Assembly (NCBI GenBank): GCA_964529975.1
Contig: CAZGXW010000004.1
Coordinates: 1 to 64,000 of the forward strand
Source of the DNA: JADFMN01 sp964529975
Lineage (GTDB): Bacteria; Armatimonadota; Fimbriimonadia; Fimbriimonadales; Fimbriimonadaceae
Direction: 5' to 3'
DNA: 64,000 nt
How positions within the stretch are numbered: the first letter of the stretch is position 1; every line of letters begins with the position of its first letter. Below, piece after piece: positions 49,018 through 55,389 of this stretch. The notes beneath the pieces were generated by a model. The model ran no database searches. It was not told the origin of the DNA and saw only the letters and a program-made list of their open reading frames with translations. Position numbers and translations under genes: made by a program.

Positions 49018-49635
49018 TCAGACCTTGCGGCGCCGCTTGATCAGAGCAACGAAACCCAGACCGAGGGCGGCGATAGTTGCCGGTTCGGGGACCGGGTCGC
49101 CAGGGATTACCTTTGCAGAGTCGCCAGTGTTGGGAATCGCTTGAATGTGGATCAGTCCTGCATAGTTGGCGTTGCCGGCAGAGAGCGCGTCGAAATCGTC
49201 TTCCGTCAGTCCGCCACCGGTAACCGACCATGTCACCACCTTTCCTGCAGTGAACCGGTTTCCGTTGTTCGCTGTGACGAAGCGAACCTCGTAGTCGAAC
49301 TTCGCGCCCGAGTCGTTCTCGCCGTCTTGATCGAACGAGTACGACGAGATCGTCGGGCTCGACCAAGACATTGTTCCTGCGACATACGGGTCGACGTTCA
49401 GCATCAGTTTGCTGATGAATTGGCCGCCCGAGACGGACGAGTCCATCGTGTTCGTCATCGTGAAGTTGACAGTGTTTGCACCGGCGTTCTCAATGACGAG
49501 CGTCGCGAACGACGGGCCGCCGACCGGAGAGCCAGAGATCACTTGTGTAAAGTCGAATGTAAGCGCTGCCTGGGCAGATGTGCTAGCGAAAGCGACGCCT
49601 GCACCGACCAGCGCGAGAAGTGAGAGTTTCCTCAT
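49018..49635 (-). CDS. PEP-CTERM exported protein (copy 2)
   Basis: 205 residues from the ATG at 49635, with GGTGG upstream. Signal peptide MRKLSLLALVGAGVAFASTSAQA; C-terminal sorting signal with DPVPEPAT, helix IAALGLGFVALI and KRRRKV. The domain matches copy 1 in layout: FATLVIENAGANTVNF, KLMLNVDPYVAGTM, SFDQDGENDSGAKFDYEV, LTEDDFDALSAG and IPNTGDSAKVIPG. A recent-to-moderate tandem duplication is likely. Probably a surface or biofilm-matrix protein. Confidence 0.88.
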   Translation of the reverse strand: MRKLSLLALVGAGVAFASTSAQAALTFDFTQVISGSPVGGPSFATLVIENAGANTVNFTMTNTMDSSVSGGQFISKLMLNVDPYVAGTMSWSSPTISSYSFDQDGENDSGAKFDYEVRFVTANNGNRFTAGKVVTWSVTGGGLTEDDFDALSAGNANYAGLIHIQAIPNTGDSAKVIPGDPVPEPATIAALGLGFVALIKRRRKV

Positions 49636-49755
49636 TGCGTTCCACCTGGGCCTCGAAACCAGCCCTCCATCTCGCACACGCGAGAATGAACCTGCCTGTG
49701 CACACGGCTTGCCGCTCGGGTGAACGGGCCTCAAAACAGGAACAACTACGGGGGA

Positions 49756-50151
49756 CTAGCCCCGGACCGCGGTGATCTGCATCACTCCGCTGATGATAAA
49801 AGCGTTCCCTGGCGCGACGGCAAACATCAGGTCGAACCCGTTGTCTGTCGGGTTGAACGCGTGGAGGCCGCGGTCCTGCTTGACCATGAAGTTCGACCAC
49901 ACGTTCTCCAGGTCGATACGCACCATGTCTGAGTTCCGCTTAGCGATCTTAAACGAAGCCAGCACTTCTACCATAGGGTGCCTCTGGATCGTGATCTTGC
50001 CTTGGTGGACCTCCATGTAGCGGAGCACCCGCAGTTCCGCCTTGAACCTGTGATAGAAACTCGACCGTTGCTCCTTGTCGGCGAGAGGGAAGGCCTGCAG
50101 CCAGATCTCCAGTTCGCGGTCGAAGTCCAGGAAACTGACCCTTTGGCTCAT
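49756..50151 (-). CDS. Hypothetical protein, last gene of the E2/biotin-carrier operon
   Basis: 131 residues; ATG overlaps the stop of the biotin-carrier gene by four bases. MSQRVSFLDFDRELEIWLQ, ELRVLRYMEVHQGKITIQ, PMVEVLASFKIAKRNSDMVR, then FDLMFAVAPGNAFIISGVM. Alpha/beta pattern, no signal peptide, no family recognised. Coupling to the carrier gene suggests a role with acyl-CoA carboxylation. Confidence 0.7.
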   Translation of the reverse strand: MSQRVSFLDFDRELEIWLQAFPLADKEQRSSFYHRFKAELRVLRYMEVHQGKITIQRHPMVEVLASFKIAKRNSDMVRIDLENVWSNFMVKQDRGLHAFNPTDNGFDLMFAVAPGNAFIISGVMQITAVRG

Positions 50152-50585
50152 TCACCGCCCTCCTCGACGAGGGCCATGACCTCGCCTTCAGCGACCTGCG
50201 AGCCCACTACGACGAAGACCTCCTTGATCTTGCCCCCGACCGGCGCATTGACCGGCTGCTGCATTTTCATCGCCTCGAGCACGATCAGCCTTTGGCCGAC
50301 TTCGACCGTGTCCCCTTTCTTGCAGGCGACCTCGACGATCTGTCCTGGCATCGGTGCCCGGGCTTCTCCGTTCGATTCGCCGTGGTGGCCGGCCCGCCGT
50401 CCAGTCCGCTCGATCTTGTACTGCCTGCCGCGATAAGAGACGTACGTCGCTCCTGCGGCACGAACGGCCAGCGCGGTGTGGCTTCCGTCTTTCGTGCGCA
50501 CAAGCAATCGGTCGGGCAGGTGCGTGACCTCTGCCTCGACGCCCGATTGCGGCTCCCATTCGAGGCCGTTGACCATGTACTTCAT
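50148..50585 (-). CDS. Biotin carboxyl carrier protein/domain of an acyl-CoA carboxylase
   Basis: 145 residues. The C-terminal 75 residues are a biotinyl domain: PMPGQIVEVACKKGDTVEVG, LIVLEAMKMQQPVNAPVGG, with the biotinylated Lys in EAMKM. The N-terminal part (about 1-65) resembles the BT linker region of methylcrotonyl- or propionyl-CoA carboxylase alpha chains, so this looks like a split-off carrier of such an enzyme. The biotin carboxylase and carboxyltransferase subunits are not in the window. Confidence 0.85.
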   Translation of the reverse strand: MKYMVNGLEWEPQSGVEAEVTHLPDRLLVRTKDGSHTALAVRAAGATYVSYRGRQYKIERTGRRAGHHGESNGEARAPMPGQIVEVACKKGDTVEVGQRLIVLEAMKMQQPVNAPVGGKIKEVFVVVGSQVAEGEVMALVEEGGE

Positions 50586-51295
50586 CGCTGGCGCGTCCGC
50601 CGGTACTCTGCGGCAGCCTCCACAAGGCTCCTGAACAATCGGACGGTCGCGGCGTCCTCAGGGGTGCGCTCCGGGTGCCATTGAACGCCGATGAACCATG
50701 GAAGGCTTTCATCCTCGATGGCTTCAACGACTCCGTCGTCTGCTAGCGCGACGACTTTGAGGCCCTTTCCAACCTTGCCGTTCGCTTGATGGTGGAACGA
50801 CTTTCCCGTGGGCTGGGTCGTGCCGATGATCCTCGCCAGTCCGCTCGACGGTTCGACGCTGTACGACTGCACCGTCCCACCGGAGTGTTGTGAATCGTTG
50901 ACAACGTCCGGAATGTGCTGGACCATGTCGCCGCCGCGGAACACGTTCATGGCCTGGCATCCATAGCAGATCCCAAGCACTGGGGCACTGGCGGGCCATT
51001 TCTCCAGAAGCCTCTGCTCGAATTGGAATCGCTCGGGGTCTTCCAGTTTGACGGAAGGGTGGTTCTCCTGTCCAAAGAACCTTGCGTCGATGTCGTCGCC
51101 GCCGGGGATGAGAAGGCCATCGATGAGGTCGAGCGCGACCACGACTGGCGTCTGCTTCGTGAGGAGGATCGGCGCGCCACCGGCCGCGAGCACACAGTCG
51201 GCGTACAGCCGGTTCACGTACAGGCGCTCGGTCGGATAGGTGTCGTTCGGATCGGGCCCGCAAGACGTCGTGATCCCGATCACGGGGCGGCTCAT
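50582..51295 (-). CDS. Class I glutamine-amidotransferase-like hydrolase (PuuD/peptidase C26)
   Basis: 237 residues from the ATG at 51295. Nucleophile elbow VLGICYGCQAMNV with the catalytic Cys, oxyanion loop LLIPGGDDIDARFFG, and VQWHPERTPED with His and Glu complete the triad. PuuD-like enzymes hydrolyse gamma-glutamyl-GABA in putrescine breakdown; other members act on different gamma-glutamyl amides. The gene overlaps E2 upstream and the biotin carrier downstream by four bases each, an unusual company for this family. Confidence 0.87.
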   Translation of the reverse strand: MSRPVIGITTSCGPDPNDTYPTERLYVNRLYADCVLAAGGAPILLTKQTPVVVALDLIDGLLIPGGDDIDARFFGQENHPSVKLEDPERFQFEQRLLEKWPASAPVLGICYGCQAMNVFRGGDMVQHIPDVVNDSQHSGGTVQSYSVEPSSGLARIIGTTQPTGKSFHHQANGKVGKGLKVVALADDGVVEAIEDESLPWFIGVQWHPERTPEDAATVRLFRSLVEAAAEYRRTRQR

Positions 51296-52464
51296 GCCGA
51301 CACCAGGTCTCCGATGTTCTCGACCTTCTCCCGGATCGAGTTCAAGAGGTTTGCCGCGCCCACGCCGTTGATCAACCGGTGGTCGAACGTCAGACCCATG
51401 TTCGCGCACCGTTGCAACTTGAGATCGCCCACTGTCTGGTCGAGACCGTTGTACGCCTCTCCGAGGAAGAGCGTCGCGACCCCTGGAGGCACGACGACGG
51501 CCACAGCGTCGCGGAGTCCGAACCCTTGCATGTTTGTGAGGCTGATCGTGATCGACTCGTCGGCCTGGTCCTTGCCTCCGCGCGCCAGTTCGATCTGGGC
51601 GCGCATCGCGTCGGCGAACGTGCGCCAATCCATTGCGTCGGCCTTTGCGATCTTGGCGATCACGAGTTCGTCGCCCGGCAGCGCGACGGCGATGCCCAGG
51701 TTCACGTTGTCATACGTGCGTATGACCGAGTCGCCCACGATCGTCGAACGGAAGGCCGGGAAGTCGCCCAGCGTCTTCGCGACCGCGAACGAGAACATGG
51801 TGAACGTGGATGGTTGGAACTCGCCCCCCTTGTCCTTGATGGAAGCGCGAAGCGCCTCGATCGGGCCCCAGTTGATGACGACGGTCTCGGTGCCCGGAAC
51901 GGCGAGTTGCGAGCCGCGCTGCAGGCGTGACGACAAGACGCGCTGCTTTGATGGCATCTCGACTTCGCTGAAGCCGTCGCCCTTCTTGGGCCCGGCACCG
52001 TTGCCGCTGAGAAAGGCGTCGATGTCCTCGGGCATGAGTTTCGCCCCCTTGGCCGTGACCTTCGCAAGATCGTCGTCGCTCATGCCCTTCTCTTTCGCGT
52101 AGGCGCGAGTGCGCGGCGGGATGTCTCGCCTTCGTTCGCCGCTCGCTTCGGCTGTTCGCGCCGCGACCGGAGCGGCGGCGACGGGCTCGCCTGCGCCGTG
52201 CACAACCATCTCTTGGACTTCGTCCTCGGTCTCCATGACGGCGACCTCGGCCCCGATCGGCAGCACGGCATCGACGTCGGCCGACCAGCCAACCAACTTG
52301 CCCTCGTAAGGCGACTCGACGTCCATGACGGCCTTATCGGTCTCCATCTGGTAGATCGGCTCGTCCCGCTTGACGTGGTCGCCCGGCTGCTTAAGCACGG
52401 CGACCAGGCGGGCCTCTTGGAGGCCTTCGCCGATCTGAGGGATACGCAGCTTGACTTCTGGCAT
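51292..52464 (-). CDS. Dihydrolipoamide acyltransferase (E2) of a 2-oxo-acid dehydrogenase
   Basis: 390 residues. Lipoyl domain 1-80 with the lipoylated Lys in METDKAVMDV; Ala/Arg-rich linker; peripheral subunit-binding domain about 112-150 (IPPRTRAYAKEKGMSDDDLAKV); catalytic domain 165-390, ending FDHRLINGVGAA with the active-site His. Probably branched-chain or pyruvate dehydrogenase E2; the nearby biotin carrier and HMG-CoA lyase favour the branched-chain complex. E1 and E3 genes are not present here. First gene of a four-gene operon with four-base overlaps. Confidence 0.88.
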   Translation of the reverse strand: MPEVKLRIPQIGEGLQEARLVAVLKQPGDHVKRDEPIYQMETDKAVMDVESPYEGKLVGWSADVDAVLPIGAEVAVMETEDEVQEMVVHGAGEPVAAAPVAARTAEASGERRRDIPPRTRAYAKEKGMSDDDLAKVTAKGAKLMPEDIDAFLSGNGAGPKKGDGFSEVEMPSKQRVLSSRLQRGSQLAVPGTETVVINWGPIEALRASIKDKGGEFQPSTFTMFSFAVAKTLGDFPAFRSTIVGDSVIRTYDNVNLGIAVALPGDELVIAKIAKADAMDWRTFADAMRAQIELARGGKDQADESITISLTNMQGFGLRDAVAVVVPPGVATLFLGEAYNGLDQTVGDLKLQRCANMGLTFDHRLINGVGAANLLNSIREKVENIGDLVSA

Positions 52465-52543
52465 GGTTCAAGGCTAGTTTGGCACAGGGCTCCAGGTTCA
52501 AAAGCGCGCTCTTGGGGCCTACCCGCCGGCCGTCAGGCCCGCT

Positions 52544-52552
52544 GGTATAATC
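52544..52552 (+). promoter_or_regulatory. Extended -10 promoter of rplK
   Basis: TGGTATAAT: a consensus TATAAT with the upstream TGn extension and no clear -35. It lies 62 bases before the rplK ATG; the leader contains a GCGCCA/TGGTGCGC hairpin at 52567-52589. Confidence 0.65.
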
Positions 52553-52614
52553 CCCCCTCGCAGTCGCGCCAAGGGCTACCTGGTGCGCTCAGTTGGAACA
52601 GGCACGAAACCACC

Positions 52615-53040
52615 ATGGCAAAAAAGGTCGCGAGCATCATCAAGTTGAACATCCCGGCGGGCAAGGGAACCCCTGCTCCCCCGGTCGGCCCGGCGCTCGG
52701 CCAGGCAGGCATCAACATGATGGAGTTCCTCAAGAAGTTCAACGAAATGACCGCGAAGCAGATGGGCTTCACCATGCCCGTCAGCATCACGGTCTACGAG
52801 GACCGTTCGTACACCTTCGTGGTGAAGCAGCCGCTCGTCAGCGACCTGATCAAGAACGCCCTGAAGATCCCCAAGGGCAGCGGGAAGGCTGGCACGGAAT
52901 CTGCCGGTGTCCTGACCAAGGCCCAGGCGCTGGAGATCGCCAAGGCCAAGATGCCCGACCTGAACGCCAACGACGAGGAGGCCGCGATCAAGGTGGTCGC
53001 AGGCACAGCCCGGTCGATGGGTATCCAGACGGACTTCTGA
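52615..53040 (+). CDS. rplK: 50S ribosomal protein L11
   Basis: 141 residues, the exact family length. N-terminal domain KLNIPAGKGTPAPPVGPALGQAGINMMEF and C-terminal rRNA-binding domain (KQPLVSDLIKNALKI, MPDLNANDEEAAIKVVAGTARSMGI); the best markers are PPVGPALGQ and GTARSMGI. L11 forms the GTPase-associated centre with 23S rRNA and is needed for stringent-response activation. rplA, which normally follows rplK directly, is absent here, as are secE and nusG upstream. Confidence 0.95.
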   Translation: MAKKVASIIKLNIPAGKGTPAPPVGPALGQAGINMMEFLKKFNEMTAKQMGFTMPVSITVYEDRSYTFVVKQPLVSDLIKNALKIPKGSGKAGTESAGVLTKAQALEIAKAKMPDLNANDEEAAIKVVAGTARSMGIQTDF

Positions 53041-53129
53041 GCGCAAGGACCTAGAAAACCAGCCTAGGCGGCGATAAGTCGTAACAGTCGGAGCGTCTAT
53101 CAGTCAGACCTGACAGGATTGACAGGACA

Positions 53130-53726
53130 ATGAAACGGTTCTACGGAACGCTGACCGCTATGCTCGGCCTCTTGGCCGTGGCTTCGGCACAGGTCGGCTC
53201 CCGAGAGCAAGAGGGCCCCGACCAGGCGGCATACGGCCCGGCCCAGTCCGCCGCCGACATCGTACGGTCTAGCGCCGGCGCCGACATCGCCCTCCTTCCT
53301 GCGGGCATGATGTTCCGCGAGTTCCAGGGCGACGATCTCAGCAAACTCTTCCGGTTTCCGGGCGACGCGATCGTGGTCTCTAAGCTGACCGGCGAGCAAG
53401 TCCTGCAGGCGCTCAATCGCTCGATCTCGCTCTACCCCTCGCCGAACAGCGGCTTTCTGCAAGTGTCCGGCCTAGAAGTCACGTTCGACCCGCGCGGGCC
53501 GTCCGAACTCCGCGTGGTGTCAGTCACGGTCGGCGGGGCGAAACTGAACGTGTCGCAGACCTACGAGGTCGCCATGCCGATCTCCCTCGCACGAGGCGGC
53601 TACGGCTACTTCAGCGTATGGGACAAGAAGGCGATCGTGCGAAACCTCGAGCCGATGACACTCGACTCGCTGCTCAAGGGCAAGAAGCCGGACTCGCAGA
53701 CCCCGCGCTGGAAGCCCGTCGGCTAA
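53130..53726 (+). CDS. Secreted stand-alone 5'-nucleotidase C-terminal-like domain
   Basis: 198 residues. Signal peptide MKRFYGTLTAMLGLLAVASA. The mature part follows the C-terminal substrate-binding domain of 5'-nucleotidases: AADIVRSSAGADIALLPAGM, DLSKLFRFPGDAIVVSKLTG, EQVLQALNRSISLYPSPNSG, FLQVSGLEVTFDP. No metallophosphatase domain is present, so it cannot hydrolyse phosphate esters by itself; it may bind nucleosides. Two direct copies of TGACAGGA lie just before the gene (53110-53127). Confidence 0.8.
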   Translation: MKRFYGTLTAMLGLLAVASAQVGSREQEGPDQAAYGPAQSAADIVRSSAGADIALLPAGMMFREFQGDDLSKLFRFPGDAIVVSKLTGEQVLQALNRSISLYPSPNSGFLQVSGLEVTFDPRGPSELRVVSVTVGGAKLNVSQTYEVAMPISLARGGYGYFSVWDKKAIVRNLEPMTLDSLLKGKKPDSQTPRWKPVG

Positions 53727-53729
53727 ACT
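53724..53729 (+). promoter_or_regulatory. -10 box before the proteasome-alpha-like gene
   Basis: TAAACT, which includes the stop codon of the previous gene, ends eight bases before the ATG at 53738; no Shine-Dalgarno sequence, so leaderless. Confidence 0.5.
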
Positions 53730-53737
53730 AGCCGCAC

Positions 53738-54430
53738 ATGATGACGCCCTACGATTGGCAGGAGGGCATGGGGCACCGCGCCCAGTACGTCGAATCACGC
53801 CTTGCGACCGGAGTGCCCGTCATCGCAGTCTCCTTGGACTCCGGCATCCTCGCCGTCACCTACAGGCGCCAGTCGCGAAAGGTCTACGAGATCTACGACC
53901 GCCTCATGTTCGCAGGGCTTGGACTGCAGAGCGACGTCGAAGCGATGCGCGTCGCGGCGATCGACTTCTCCCACCAAGAAGGATTCCAGCGGAGCGAGCA
54001 GGACGTGACCATCCAGCGCGTCGTCGCGGCGATCAGCGAACCTGTCAAGCGGTCGTTCGCCGACTTTGGGAGCCCTCCCGTCGTGGCCAAGACACTCTTC
54101 ATGCAGGTCGGTGAGGCTCCAGAACTCGACCGGTACTACGAGATCGACTATCACGGCGATTTCTGCATGGACCGCGGTGCCTGCTTCTTGAGCGGAAACC
54201 CGATGGCCTCAGACATTATTCGTGCTGGGCTCGATGAGTTTTCCTCGGTTGGAGTCAAGCCCGAGGAAGCCGTGCGTGCGCTAGAGGAACTTGTCGTTCG
54301 CTCGCTCAATCCGGAAGGCACGATGTCTCGAGACGAGGCTTGCTCCGGCCTGACGCTCGAAGCAGGGATCATGGAGCGCCGCTCCGACACACAGCGCGCG
54401 TTCACTTTGTTGTACGGCGATTGGGACTAG
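53738..54430 (+). CDS. Proteasome alpha-type subunit-like protein
   Basis: 230 residues. The sequence tracks actinobacterial PrcA from end to end: MTPYDWQEGMGHRAQYVES (N-terminal helix region), RLATGVPVIAVSLDSGILAV, RKVYEIYDRLMFAGLGLQSD, EAMRVAAIDFSHQEGFQRSE, QDVTIQRVVAAISEPVK, YYEIDYHG, then EAVRALEELVVRSLNP and LEAGIMERRSDTQRAF. The blocks KVYEI.DR..FAG.G and the sequence-start pattern are characteristic of alpha subunits. As in alpha types there is no catalytic N-terminal Thr. No beta subunit, ARC/Mpa ATPase, Pup or PafA gene is in the window. It may assemble with unlinked partners or alone. Confidence 0.78.
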   Translation: MMTPYDWQEGMGHRAQYVESRLATGVPVIAVSLDSGILAVTYRRQSRKVYEIYDRLMFAGLGLQSDVEAMRVAAIDFSHQEGFQRSEQDVTIQRVVAAISEPVKRSFADFGSPPVVAKTLFMQVGEAPELDRYYEIDYHGDFCMDRGACFLSGNPMASDIIRAGLDEFSSVGVKPEEAVRALEELVVRSLNPEGTMSRDEACSGLTLEAGIMERRSDTQRAFTLLYGDWD

Positions 54431-55389
54431 GCGTCTCGCAAGCGCTTCGCACTGTCTTCTGCGAGCGTGTCGTTGATAAACACGCCCGCACCTGCCTCGC
54501 TTCCGGCTAGGTACTTGAGTTTGCTCTCAGTCCTGTAGGGCGGATAGAACTCGACGTGGAACCAGGCGAACTCGTAGCCAGTAGCCGCCGGTTCTTGGTG
54601 CATCGCCATGATGTAGGGCATGGAGTAACCGAACAGCGCGTCGAGTTTCTTCGCGACCGTGTGCAAGGCGAGGGCAAGCCCGTCGAGCAGCGCGTCGTCC
54701 ATTTCACCAAGATGCCGCACGTGCTGCTTCGTCGTGACGTAGACCTCGTAGGGGTATCGCGCAAAGAAGGGGACGAACGCGACATACAAGTCGCTCTCCC
54801 ACACGATGCGGCGGCCGTCTGTGAACTCCTCCTCCAGGAGATCCTGCATGAGCGGTTTGCCGTGCTCGTTCCAGTGCTCGCGCTCGGCCTCGAGTTCCTC
54901 GCGAAGGACGGGCGGCACGAAGGGGTAGGCATAAATCTGTCCGTGCGGGTGGGACAACGTCACACCGATCTCCTTTCCTTTGTTCTCAAAGATGAAGACG
55001 TACTCGATCTCGGGGCGGGCGTCGAGCGCGACGTAGCGGTCCTTCCAAACGCGCGCGAGTCTCCTGATCTGTTCGAGGGGCAAGGTCGCAAACGTCGCGT
55101 TGTGGTCGCTCGAGTAGCACACCACTTCGCACACACCGACGCTAGGGCGCACAGGCGTCAGCCACGTGCCATCCTCGCTCGGCTCAGGCGGGTCTGAGAG
55201 CAAAGAAGGAAACTTGTTCTCGAAGACCGCAATGTCGTAGTCCTCGTGATGGATCTCCGTAGGAAAACCGCCGGGTTTCGTGGGACACAGCGGACAGTAG
55301 TCGTCGGGCGGATGGAACGTGCGGTCTTGCCTGTGTGTGGCCGTGATGACCCACTGGCGAAGGAAAGGGTGCCAACGGAGTTCAGACAT
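54427..55389 (-). CDS. galT: Galactose-1-phosphate uridylyltransferase
   Basis: 320 residues from the ATG at 55389, overlapping the mnmG stop by eight bases. HIT-superfamily enzyme exchanging UMP between UDP-glucose and galactose 1-phosphate (Leloir pathway). Zn Cys pair CPLCP, FENKFPSL, active site TLSHPHGQIYAYPFVPP with the nucleophile His in HPH, and the C-terminal metal/His block FAWFHVEFYPPYR. galK and galE are not adjacent. The 3' end overlaps the proteasome-like gene by four bases. Confidence 0.93.
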   Translation of the reverse strand: MSELRWHPFLRQWVITATHRQDRTFHPPDDYCPLCPTKPGGFPTEIHHEDYDIAVFENKFPSLLSDPPEPSEDGTWLTPVRPSVGVCEVVCYSSDHNATFATLPLEQIRRLARVWKDRYVALDARPEIEYVFIFENKGKEIGVTLSHPHGQIYAYPFVPPVLREELEAEREHWNEHGKPLMQDLLEEEFTDGRRIVWESDLYVAFVPFFARYPYEVYVTTKQHVRHLGEMDDALLDGLALALHTVAKKLDALFGYSMPYIMAMHQEPAATGYEFAWFHVEFYPPYRTESKLKYLAGSEAGAGVFINDTLAEDSAKRLRDA

